Part shown: piece after piece, positions 1-6,143 of the stretch | Numbering within the stretch: position 1 is the first letter of the stretch | Layout: each line of letters begins with the position of its first letter | DNA from: Chloroflexota bacterium | GTDB taxonomy: Bacteria; Chloroflexota; Limnocylindria; Limnocylindrales; CSP1-4 | Length of the DNA: 10,191 bases | Assembly: GCA_025935655.1 (NCBI GenBank) | Contig: JAICUV010000112.1 | Location: 1 to 10,191 of the forward strand | Direction: 5' to 3' | Translations under genes and position numbers: made by a program | Notes under the pieces: model-generated | Told to the model about the DNA's origin: nothing | The model's database searches: none | The model's input: the letters and a program-made list of their open reading frames with translations, nothing else

Positions 1-122
1 CCCGACTCGCGCGACGCTCGGCATTGTGCGTCGCCGCACGGCGGCGCGCACGCCGTCCGTGCAAGCTTGCGGTGCGAGGTGACACCGCCCCGTTCGGCGC
101 GGAGGTGCCCGGCGACGATCCT

Positions 123-144
123 GCCGCGGAACGGATGACGCGGC
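123..144 (-). terminator. Possible terminator hairpin after tRNA-Arg
   Basis: A 6-bp perfect stem (123-128 with 139-144) with a 10-nt loop begins 2 nt beyond the encoded CCA end of the tRNA. No T-run follows. It could end transcription or simply mark the 3' processing zone. In sequence this rich in G and C, short stems also arise by chance, so support is weak. Confidence 0.3.
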
Positions 145-146
145 GC

Positions 147-222
147 TGGCGCCCCCGGCAGGAATCGAACCTGCGACCAACCGCTTAGAAGGCGGCTGCT
201 CTATCCGCTGAGCTACGGGGGC
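147..222 (-). tRNA. trnR: tRNA-Arg (anticodon UCU), CCA encoded
   Basis: On the minus strand the 76 nt fold as a full cloverleaf. The 7-bp acceptor stem pairs 216-222 with 151-157. The D-stem is GCTC/GAGC. The anticodon stem is GCCGC/GCGGT around the loop CTTCTAA, and the T-arm is GCAGG-TTCGAAT-CCTGC. The anticodon TCT lies at 187-189, so it reads AGA (and by wobble AGG) arginine codons, which are rare in a genome this GC-rich. The discriminator base is G (150) and CCA is encoded at 147-149. It is divergent from the methyltransferase gene. Confidence 0.97.
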
Positions 223-233
223 GAACCGGTGTG

Positions 234-239
234 AGTCTA
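234..239 (-). promoter_or_regulatory. -10 element of tRNA-Arg (TAGACT)
   Basis: On the minus strand TAGACT lies 11 nt upstream of the first base of the mature tRNA. That places the start of transcription about 4-5 nt before it. It fits the TAnnnT form of the other -10 candidates in the window. No clear -35 box is seen. Confidence 0.5.
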
Positions 240-302
240 CGCGCGCATGCCGCCCGCGGGCACGGGGCCGGAGTCCTGCTGCCTGCCAGGGGAACCATCG
301 GA

Positions 303-320
303 ATGGGGCATCTGCCCCAT
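303..320. promoter_or_regulatory. Perfect 18-bp palindrome, likely operator
   Basis: ATGGGGCA-TC-TGCCCCAT has two perfect 8-bp arms separated by 2 bp. It ends 24 bp before the -10 element at 345-350, so it covers or abuts the -35 region of the methyltransferase promoter. That is a typical place for a dimeric regulator to bind. The central 2-bp gap makes a DNA site more natural than an RNA hairpin, although a 7-bp stem with a 4-nt loop is possible. The regulator is unknown. Confidence 0.5.
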
Positions 321-344
321 GGCGGACCCCTCGATCCCTGGTGC

Positions 345-350
345 TATGCT
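345..350 (+). promoter_or_regulatory. -10 element of methyltransferase gene (TATGCT, extended TG)
   Basis: TATGCT is preceded by TGC, which gives an extended -10 of the form TGnTATGCT. The start of transcription would be near 357, leaving a leader of about 45 nt before the ATG at 402. No good -35 is visible; the palindrome just upstream occupies that area. Confidence 0.5.
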
Positions 351-401
351 CCGGGCCCCTCGCGCGGGGAGCCCACGCCCGCGCGGCCGTCGAGCCCGGG
401 A

Positions 402-1790
402 ATGCCCGACCGAATCATCGACAAGGGACAGCTCGCCCTCGAGCTGCCCAGCACCCTCCCCGCGATCGCGATCGAGCCCGAGTGGAAGGGCCAGCCCCGC
501 CTGTGGGGCCACAGCCTCCACCCGATGTGCTCGTACCTCGCGAGCTTTCCGGCCGCGCTCGCGCATGCCTTCATCGCGCGCTACAGCCGGCCGGGCGACG
601 TCGTGCTCGACCCGTTCGCGGGCCGTGGCACCGCGCCGCTCCAGGCGCTCGCCGAGGGACGCATCGGCGTCGGCAACGACCTCAACCCGCTGGCCCAGGT
701 CCTGACCGCGGCCAAGGTGGAGCCCGGGCTCCCCGCGGAGACGCGCACGAGGCTCGCGGCGCTCCGGCTCGCCTGGAACGCGGATGCCGTGGCGTGGCTC
801 GCGCTCGGCGAGCGGGTGGTGGCCCACCCGGACGGCCCGGGGGTCGGGGTGCCGGCACCCGGCTCCGGCCGCGGGCCGGACGCGGCGGACGAGGCCGTCC
901 CGATCGAGGTTGCCCTCGCGTTCCATCCGCGCACCCTCGGCCAGCTGCTGTTCCTGCGCAGCCGGCTCGACCTCGAGGATCGCGTGGACCGCTTCCTCGC
1001 TGGCGCGCTCGCCGGGATCCTCCACGGCAAGACGCCGTCCTACCTGTCCACGATCATGCCCAACACGTTCAGCATGGCGCCACGCTACGTGCGCGACTTC
1101 GTGGCCCTCCACGGCTACGAGCCGCCGGATCGCGACGCGTTCGACGCGCTGTCGGCGAAGCTCGACCGCCTGTATCGCCAGCCGCTGCCCAGCTCGACGG
1201 GCATCGCGCTCGCCGGTGATGCGCGGACCGCCGGCCGGCGAGCGCGCGCCGCGCTCCGTTCACGGGGTCTGCCGGACCGGGCGCGGCTCGTGCTGACCTC
1301 GCCGCCGTACCTGCGGGTCCTCAAGTACGGCTACTACAACTGGCTCCGCACGTGGCTCCTCGGCTTCGACGCCAGGGCCATCGACGCGGCGCTCGACGAT
1401 GCCCACCACCGCGAGCCGTGGATGGCGTTCATGCGCGAGGTCCTGGCGGACCTGCGGCCGGCCCTCACCGACGACGGCATCGCCGTCCTCGTGATCGGCG
1501 ACGTGGAGATGGACCGCGGCAAGCCGTCGACCAGCGGCCACCTCCTCGCCGAGCGGGTCTGGGAGGAGGCCGCGTTCCCCGCCGGCTACCGTCTCGCGGG
1601 GCTCGTGCGCGACGAGGTGGCGGCCAACCGCAAGATGACCCGACTGTGGGGCGACGAGGCCGGCAAGGCCACCAAGACGGACCGGATCCTCGTCCTCGGC
1701 GCCACCGACGCCGGCCGCCGACGGGCCCTCGCGGGCGCCGACCTGCCGCTCGACTGGACCTGGCCGCCTACCCGGCTGCGCCCGCTGTAA
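402..1790 (+). CDS. SAM-dependent DNA methyltransferase, SPPY (N4-cytosine/N6-adenine) type
   Basis: Predicted 462-aa SAM-dependent methyltransferase, most like DNA N4-cytosine/N6-adenine methylases. Seen: an HPMCSYLASFP stretch (40-50) of the kind that precedes motif I in these enzymes; motif I LDPFAGRGT (69-77), the SAM-binding loop; the acidic GNDLNP (91-96); and catalytic motif IV TSPPY (299-303). C-terminal strand motifs follow at AVLVIGDV (361-368) and KTDRILVLG (425-433). Motif I comes before motif IV, and about 220 residues lie between them, including a Pro/Gly-rich loop near 143-165; that is a large insert. The start at 402 was chosen because upstream in-frame starts (231, 303) lie before the promoter and would add a low-complexity leader; the ribosome site is poor. 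No restriction endonuclease or specificity subunit is nearby, so it may be an orphan regulatory methylase. An RNA methyltransferase of similar fold cannot be excluded. Confidence 0.8.
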   Translation: MPDRIIDKGQLALELPSTLPAIAIEPEWKGQPRLWGHSLHPMCSYLASFPAALAHAFIARYSRPGDVVLDPFAGRGTAPLQALAEGRIGVGNDLNPLAQVLTAAKVEPGLPAETRTRLAALRLAWNADAVAWLALGERVVAHPDGPGVGVPAPGSGRGPDAADEAVPIEVALAFHPRTLGQLLFLRSRLDLEDRVDRFLAGALAGILHGKTPSYLSTIMPNTFSMAPRYVRDFVALHGYEPPDRDAFDALSAKLDRLYRQPLPSSTGIALAGDARTAGRRARAALRSRGLPDRARLVLTSPPYLRVLKYGYYNWLRTWLLGFDARAIDAALDDAHHREPWMAFMREVLADLRPALTDDGIAVLVIGDVEMDRGKPSTSGHLLAERVWEEAAFPAGYRLAGLVRDEVAANRKMTRLWGDEAGKATKTDRILVLGATDAGRRRALAGADLPLDWTWPPTRLRPL

Positions 1791-1826
1791 CGAATGGTCC
1801 CGATCGAGGGGCCACGAGGCCCGAGT

Positions 1827-1843
1827 CCCGGCCGCGGGCCGGG
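1827..1843 (+). terminator. GC hairpin between methyltransferase and TPM genes
   Basis: CCCGGCC-gcg-GGCCGGG makes a perfect 7-bp stem with a 3-nt loop, 37 nt after the methyltransferase stop codon. A weaker 5-bp stem lies at 1809-1822. It has no U-tract and ends just before the TACGAT -10 element, so it may end the upstream transcript, act as an operator, or both. Confidence 0.35.
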
Positions 1844-1844
1844 G

Positions 1845-1850
1845 TACGAT
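1845..1850 (+). promoter_or_regulatory. -10 element of TPM-pspA unit (TACGAT)
   Basis: TACGAT ends 14 nt before the ATG at 1865. Transcription would start near 1857, giving a leader of about 8 nt, too short for a normal Shine-Dalgarno site, and none is seen. This supports both the start at 1865 and near-leaderless translation. Confidence 0.5.
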
Positions 1851-1864
1851 CATCGCGAAGACCG

Positions 1865-4060
1865 ATGGCCGCTCGATCCCCCCGCACCCGTCCCGCCGGC
1901 TCACGCCCGCGCGCGTTCGCGTTGCTCGCGGCGGTGGTCGCCCTCGCACTCGGTGCGGCCGTGGCCGCGCCGCTCGCGCGTGCGCTGAGCGAGCCGCCGC
2001 GGCTCCAGGACCGCGTGACCGACCAGGCGGACGTCCTGTCGGCCGACGACGAGGCCGAGATCACCCAGGCCCTCACCCGGCTGGAGGACGACCACTCGAT
2101 CCACCTGTTCGTGGCGTTCATCGACACGACCGGCGACGCGACCGTCACGGCGTTCACCGAAGACACCGCGGCCGCGAGCTCGCTCGGCGGCAACGACGCG
2201 CTGCTGCTCGTCGCGGTCGAGGACCGCTCGGACGCGATGTGGGTGGGTGATGCGCTGGACGAGGTCACGAACGACGAGATCGACTCGATCCTGTCCGGCA
2301 GCGTGGAGCCGCGCCTCGCGGACGGCGACTTCGCCGGGGCCGTGGTCGCGGGCGCGGAGGCGCTGGGCGAGGCATCCGTCGCCGTCGTCGTGCCCACGGT
2401 CCCGCCCGAGCAGCCGCAGCCGACGACGGTCCCAGAGGGCGGTAGCACTGACGGCAACGCGTCGGACGGGTTCAACCTCACGCCGGTCATCGCGATCCTG
2501 CTGCTCCTCGGCGGCGCGTTCCTCATCGCGCGCACCCTGCTCGACCGCCGGGCCAAGGGCCGGCAGGCCAAGGCAACCCACGACAAGCTGAGCCAGGACG
2601 CGAACCGGGCGCTCCTCGCGTCCGACGAGGCGCTCAAGGATGCCGCCAACGACGTCGAGTTCGCGGCCGCCCAGTGGGGCGAGGACGAGGTGACGGCCTA
2701 CCGCCTCGCCATCGCGAATGCCACGGGCGAGCTCCGGACCGCCTTCGAGATCCGACAGCGCCTCGACGACGCCGAGCCGGAGACCCCGCCCGAGCAGGCA
2801 TCCATGCTCCAGGAGATCCTCGCTCGCACGGGCACCGTGCAGCGGCTGCTCGACGAGCAGGAGCAGCGGTTCGACCAGCTTCGGGACCTCGAGCAGGCAG
2901 CCCCGGCGCAGCTCGACGCGCTCGTGCCCGCGCTCGCGGCGCTCCGGGCACGACAGACGGCGGCGGCAGCCGAGTACGAACGCATCGCCGCCGCCTACGC
3001 TCCATCCGCCGTTGCCTCCGTCGCCGGGAATGCCGCCGAGGCCGCGAAGGCGCTCGCGTCGGCCGCCGACGAGACAACTCGTGGCAGGAGCGTCGTGGCC
3101 ACCAAGCGCACCGAGGCGGTCGTCGCGCTGCGAAGGGCGCAGGACGGCATGGCCCGGGCGACCCGGCTCGTGGAGGCGGTCGAGCGCCTGGGTGCCCGCC
3201 TCGACGCCGCCGCCGCGGAGCTCCCGGCGGAGCTGGCTGCCGCCGCCAAGGATGTCGAGACGGCCGCTGCCGCAGTCCGCGACGGCACGAGACTGCCACC
3301 GCTCGCCCCCGGGACGAGCCTCGTCCCACCGACCGCGCCGGGCGGCGTCGCCGTGGCGCCGATCCCCGATCCTGCGGCCGCGCTCTCCCAGGCCGAGCGA
3401 CTCCTCGGGGAGGCGAGGCGGGCCGCCGAATCGCGTCCGATGGACCCGCTCGCAGCGCTCGAGCGCGCGACGCAGGCCAACAACGCCGCCGATGCGATCA
3501 TCGCCGGCCTCCGCGAGGCCGAGGCCCAGCGGACCCGTCGGCTCCAGGTCGCCGCAACCGCGGTCGCGTCCGCGCATGGCCACGTCACCCGGGCCGCCGA
3601 CTACATCACCACGCGCCGCCACGGCGTCGGGCGCGAGGCGCGGACGCGCGCCGCCGAGGCCGAGCTGCGGCTCGAGGAGGCACAGCGGCTCGCGCCAACC
3701 GACCCCGACGCCGCCATCGCGGCCGCGCAGCGGGCGACCCAGCTTGCCGACGAGGCGTACCGCCTTGCATCGGCCGAGTTCGACGGCTGGGACCAGGGCG
3801 GCGGCCCTGTCGCCGGGCCGTACACGCGTCGCGGGGGTGGGGAGGCCGAGGTCATCGGCGCCGTGATCGGCGGCGTGCTTGGGGGCATCCTGTCGAGCGG
3901 TGGTCGCGGCTCGGGCTGGGGTGGCTCGCCCTGGGGCGGATCGTCCGGCGGGGGCGGCGGGTTCGGGCTTCCGGGCGGCGGCGGGGGCATCGGCCTGCCC
4001 GGGCCGTTGGGGGGCGGTGGTGGAGGCGGCGGGGGCCGCGTCCGGGGCGGCCGCTGGTAG
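1865..4060 (+). CDS. TPM-domain membrane protein with long helical region and Gly-rich tail
   Basis: This 731-aa protein is probably a membrane partner of the PspA encoded next. In order: a basic N-terminus and hydrophobic segment (about 17-41), taken as a signal peptide; a TPM domain (about 46-168) starting with the family-typical VTDQADVLSADDEAEI; a Pro/Thr-rich linker (175-203); one membrane helix (about 206-223) followed by basic RRAKGR; some 430 residues rich in Ala, Glu, Arg and Leu with few prolines, likely helical or coiled-coil; and a tail of about 85 residues that is mostly glycine, ending GGRW. A secreted TPM domain with the helical part and tail in the cytosol is the expected topology. 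TPM domains (YgcG, TLP18.3/Psb32 family) are linked to phosphatase activity and photosystem repair, but no enzyme role can be read here. An upstream in-frame start at 1352 would overlap the methyltransferase gene and is rejected. The Gly-rich tail resembles those of other bacterial TPM proteins. Confidence 0.82.
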   Translation: MAARSPRTRPAGSRPRAFALLAAVVALALGAAVAAPLARALSEPPRLQDRVTDQADVLSADDEAEITQALTRLEDDHSIHLFVAFIDTTGDATVTAFTEDTAAASSLGGNDALLLVAVEDRSDAMWVGDALDEVTNDEIDSILSGSVEPRLADGDFAGAVVAGAEALGEASVAVVVPTVPPEQPQPTTVPEGGSTDGNASDGFNLTPVIAILLLLGGAFLIARTLLDRRAKGRQAKATHDKLSQDANRALLASDEALKDAANDVEFAAAQWGEDEVTAYRLAIANATGELRTAFEIRQRLDDAEPETPPEQASMLQEILARTGTVQRLLDEQEQRFDQLRDLEQAAPAQLDALVPALAALRARQTAAAAEYERIAAAYAPSAVASVAGNAAEAAKALASAADETTRGRSVVATKRTEAVVALRRAQDGMARATRLVEAVERLGARLDAAAAELPAELAAAAKDVETAAAAVRDGTRLPPLAPGTSLVPPTAPGGVAVAPIPDPAAALSQAERLLGEARRAAESRPMDPLAALERATQANNAADAIIAGLREAEAQRTRRLQVAATAVASAHGHVTRAADYITTRRHGVGREARTRAAEAELRLEEAQRLAPTDPDAAIAAAQRATQLADEAYRLASAEFDGWDQGGGPVAGPYTRRGGGEAEVIGAVIGGVLGGILSSGGRGSGWGGSPWGGSSGGGGGFGLPGGGGGIGLPGPLGGGGGGGGGRVRGGRW

Positions 4061-4122
4061 CGGCGCACGACATGAAGCTCGACGGCATTCCGTGCGAGCA
4101 TCCAGGCAGCCACAGACGAACC

Positions 4123-4128
4123 GGGAGG
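4123..4128 (+). promoter_or_regulatory. Shine-Dalgarno site that decides the pspA start
   Basis: GGGAGG lies 8 nt before the ATG at 4137 and only 2 nt before the in-frame ATG at 4131. The spacing favours 4137, so the protein begins MAQTS rather than MDMAQTS. Confidence 0.65.
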
Positions 4129-4136
4129 ACATGGAC

Positions 4137-4889
4137 ATGGCACAGACTTCGATCCTCGGGCGGATCGGCCAGCTGGTGCGGGCGAACGTGAACGCGATGC
4201 TGGACCAGGCCGAGGACCCGGAGAAGATGCTCGACCAGCTGATCCGGGACTTCACCAACAACATCGCCGAGGCAGAGGAAGCGGTCGCGCAGACCGTCGG
4301 CAACCTGCGCCTCCTCGAGGACGATGCCCGCGAGGCCCGCGAGGCCGCGGCGGAATGGCTGAGCAAGGCCAAGGCCGCCTCCGACCGCGCGGAGACACTG
4401 CGCGCCCAGGGCAACACGGCCGAGGCGGACCGGTTCGACGCCCTCGCGAAGCTGGCGCTCCGGCGCGAGCTCTCCTTCGAGGACCAGGTCCGGACGTTCG
4501 ACACCCAGATCAGCCAGCAGACGGAGCTCACCGACAAGCTCAAGGACGGGCTCAACAAGCTGCGCCTCAAGCGCGAGGAGCTGGTCCAGAAGCGCGACGA
4601 GCTCGTCAGTCGCGCGAAGATGGCGCAGGCCCAGATGCAGGTCCAGCAGACCCTCAAGGAGGTCTCCGTCCTCGATCCCACCTCGGAGCTCAACCGCTTC
4701 GAGGAGCGCATCCGGCGCCAGGAGGCACAGGCGCGCGGCATGGAGGAGGTGGGCATGTCGTCGCTCGAGGATCAGTTCGCAGAGCTGGAGAGCGGTGAGG
4801 ACGAGCTCGAGGTCGAGGCACGCCTGGCCGAGCTCAAGGGCAAGGCGCTCCCGAGCGGCGCGCCCGCGCTGGAGTCCGGCCAGGGCTGA
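4137..4889 (+). CDS. pspA: PspA/IM30 (Vipp1) family phage shock protein A
   Basis: This 250-aa protein has the length and pattern of PspA/IM30, peripheral membrane proteins of the ESCRT-III superfamily that assemble into rods or rings and protect damaged membranes. Seen: an N-terminal amphipathic segment (ILGRIGQLVRANVNAMLD, 6-23); the family signature EDPEKMLDQLIRD (26-38); then almost uninterrupted charged helices to about 200 with heptad-like Leu/Ala spacing; and a short acidic helix (209-235) ending in a flexible Ala/Pro/Gly tail. No PspBC or PspF gene is near, so control is not of the enteric type. It follows the TPM gene by 76 nt with no clear promoter between them, suggesting one transcript and a shared role in envelope stress. 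The family call is secure; the partnership is inferred from position. Confidence 0.95.
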   Translation: MAQTSILGRIGQLVRANVNAMLDQAEDPEKMLDQLIRDFTNNIAEAEEAVAQTVGNLRLLEDDAREAREAAAEWLSKAKAASDRAETLRAQGNTAEADRFDALAKLALRRELSFEDQVRTFDTQISQQTELTDKLKDGLNKLRLKREELVQKRDELVSRAKMAQAQMQVQQTLKEVSVLDPTSELNRFEERIRRQEAQARGMEEVGMSSLEDQFAELESGEDELEVEARLAELKGKALPSGAPALESGQG

Positions 4890-4930
4890 GAGCCCGCACG
4901 CCGGCGCGGTGCCGGTCGGTCACCAACGGT

Positions 4931-4961
4931 GGACGGGGTGCGCACGAGCAGCGCCCCGTCC
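4931..4961. terminator. Bidirectional terminator-like stem-loop
   Basis: 4931-4941 pairs with 4951-4961 in an 11-bp stem with one T-G wobble and a 9-nt loop. It sits between the convergent pspA (stop at 4889) and the DUF62 gene (stop at 4976) and can serve both strands. There is no T-run, which is common in very GC-rich genomes. Confidence 0.6.
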
Positions 4962-4975
4962 CGATTCCCGGTCTG

Positions 4976-5788
4976 CTAGCCCGCGAGCGCGATCCAGACC
5001 GGGTCGCCGCGCGTCACGCCCATGCCGGCGGCCGCGCTCGCCTCGTAGCGGATGATCGAGACCCAGTCCCACGCGTCCACGAGCATCCCGTACTCGCCGG
5101 GCTTGACGTCGCTGTAGGCGACGATCCGCCGCGCGCGGATCGAGGTGGCGGTCGTCGCGACCTCGACCATCGTCCCCACCCGGAAGCCCGCCCGCTCGAG
5201 GTCCGACGGCCGGGCGGACAGCCGGATGTTGCCGAACCGGTCGACGTCCACGACCGCGCCGTGGATACGCCCGGGCTCCGCTTCCGCGTCCTCGAGCTCC
5301 AGCGCCTGGAGCTGCGACGGCTCCACGGGCGAGCCGAGCTTCTCGAGCGGCATCCCGGCCGCGACGTGCGCGGCGGCGGGCGCGAACAGGTCCCGGCCGT
5401 GGAACACCGCGGAGACCTTCGTGGACCCGACGGCCGCGGGATCCACCTCGACGGCACCGGTGATCCCGCCGAGCGCCGCCCAGGCGAGGGAGAGCAGGCC
5501 GTTGTCCGGCCCGACCAGCCACGGGCCTGCCGCCGTCCTGACCACGATCGCACGACGGGCGGTCCCCACCCCGGGGTCCACGATCCCCAGCCCGACCGCG
5601 TACGGCCCCGCGTGCGCCATCCCGTTGGCGAGCATCATCGCGCCCGCCTGGATGTCGTGCGGCGGGACGCCGTGGCTCAGGTCGACGACGTGCACGTCGG
5701 GGGCGATGCGCGCGATCACGAGGTGGCACACCCCGACGAACTCGTCGCGCAGGCCCAGGTCAGAGACGAAGACGACCGGTCCGCTCAC
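4976..5788 (-). CDS. SAM hydroxide adenosyltransferase (DUF62, fluorinase/chlorinase superfamily)
   Basis: This 270-aa protein has the hallmark motifs of the DUF62 family in order: FVSDLG (7-12), DPGVGTARR (71-79), GPDNGLL (93-99), FHGRDLFAP (129-137) and DRFGNIRLS (183-191). Family members studied in archaea and bacteria hydrolyse S-adenosylmethionine to adenosine and L-methionine, using an Asp-Arg-His triad to activate water. The likely equivalents here are D71, R78 and H130, so it should be a hydrolase; the natural halogenases lack this triad. The N-terminal half carries the active-site motifs and the C-terminal half forms the second, barrel-like domain. The GTG start at 5788 has a strong GGAGG site (5796-5800) 7 nt upstream and gives the usual family length. 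An ATG at 5839 in frame would add 17 Gly-rich residues and lacks a ribosome site. It is divergent from the 75-aa gene. The cellular purpose of SAM hydrolysis is unknown. Confidence 0.92.
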   Translation of the reverse strand: MSGPVVFVSDLGLRDEFVGVCHLVIARIAPDVHVVDLSHGVPPHDIQAGAMMLANGMAHAGPYAVGLGIVDPGVGTARRAIVVRTAAGPWLVGPDNGLLSLAWAALGGITGAVEVDPAAVGSTKVSAVFHGRDLFAPAAAHVAAGMPLEKLGSPVEPSQLQALELEDAEAEPGRIHGAVVDVDRFGNIRLSARPSDLERAGFRVGTMVEVATTATSIRARRIVAYSDVKPGEYGMLVDAWDWVSIIRYEASAAAGMGVTRGDPVWIALAG

Positions 5789-5850
5789 AGGACTCCCTCC
5801 CGCCACTTGGCCCTCGCCGCCGGGACCGGCCGCGACCATCGCGCTTCCGC

Positions 5851-5856
5851 TAGCAT
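5851..5856 (+). promoter_or_regulatory. -10 element of 75-aa protein gene (TAGCAT)
   Basis: TAGCAT ends 9 nt before the ATG at 5866, so transcription should start at or within about 3 nt of the start codon. That implies a leaderless mRNA, and no Shine-Dalgarno site is present. It lies in the 77-bp divergent spacer shared with the DUF62 gene. Confidence 0.5.
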
Positions 5857-5865
5857 GACGAATCG

Positions 5866-6093
5866 ATGAACCAGATGTATCCCCCCTCCGACCTCGCCTC
5901 GATGGATCCGCTGGTCCTGATGAAGAACCTGGACCACGTGCGGATGACGAGCCGCCGGCTGTCGTACATCCTGCAGCAACAGGTCCACCTCTACACGCCC
6001 GAGGCGAACCAGCTGCGCGAGCAGATCGACCGCTACGTCGAGGCCGAGCGGCAGCTCGAGGGCGAGATGGCCCGGCGGAAGATCCGGGCCTGA
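5866..6093 (+). CDS. 75-aa helical protein of unknown function
   Basis: I do not recognise this family. The 75-aa protein starts at an ATG placed directly after a -10 element. It has no signal peptide or membrane segment. Its composition (Met, Gln, Tyr, Glu, Arg; few Gly or Pro after residue 15) differs from the Ala/Gly/Pro-rich products of shadow frames, which supports a real gene. Residues 15-42 and 46-72 look like two amphipathic helices broken near TPEANQ (44-49), possibly a helical hairpin or coiled-coil dimer. The C-terminus is basic (RRKIRA). An in-frame ATG at 5875 would lack its first three residues. It is divergent from the DUF62 gene and convergent with the 98-aa gene, so no operon partner suggests a role. 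Confidence 0.72.
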   Translation: MNQMYPPSDLASMDPLVLMKNLDHVRMTSRRLSYILQQQVHLYTPEANQLREQIDRYVEAERQLEGEMARRKIRA

Positions 6094-6097
6094 CCCC

Positions 6098-6116
6098 ATC
6101 GGGCGTACGGCCCGAT
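6098..6116 (+). terminator. Terminator hairpin after 75-aa gene
   Basis: ATCGGGC-gtacg-GCCCGAT forms a perfect 7-bp stem with a 5-nt loop, 5 nt after the stop codon at 6093. There is no T-run. Confidence 0.55.
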
Positions 6117-6118
6117 CC

Positions 6119-6137
6119 GGCGCCGGTCACCGGCGCC
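6119..6137. terminator. 19-bp perfect palindrome at convergent gene ends
   Basis: GGCGCCGGT-C-ACCGGCGCC has 9-bp arms around one central base. As RNA it gives an 8-bp stem with a 3-nt loop on either strand. It ends 7 bp from the stop of the 98-aa minus-strand gene (6144) and follows the first hairpin, so it most likely terminates transcription from both sides. Confidence 0.55.
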
Positions 6138-6143
6138 ATGCCC

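Noticed and set aside
61..70. 10-bp palindrome GCAAGCTTGC
   Set aside because: It is isolated, with no promoter or gene context in the first 146 bases. A single 10-bp palindrome is expected by chance at this scale, and nothing else in 1-122 could be supported.
231..401. Longer methyltransferase starting at GTG 231 or ATG 303
   Set aside because: Position 231 lies next to the tRNA promoter, and both starts precede the -10 at 345. The extra residues are low-complexity Gly/Pro/Ala/Arg with no family match.
1352..1864. N-terminal extension of the TPM protein by 171 residues
   Set aside because: It overlaps the methyltransferase gene in another frame and reads as Arg/Pro-rich shadow sequence. 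A signal peptide begins properly at 1865.
1901..4756. 951-aa minus-strand open frame opposite the TPM and pspA genes
   Set aside because: It is Arg/Gly/Ser-rich without domain motifs and overlaps two well-supported plus-strand genes; long antisense frames are expected at this GC content.
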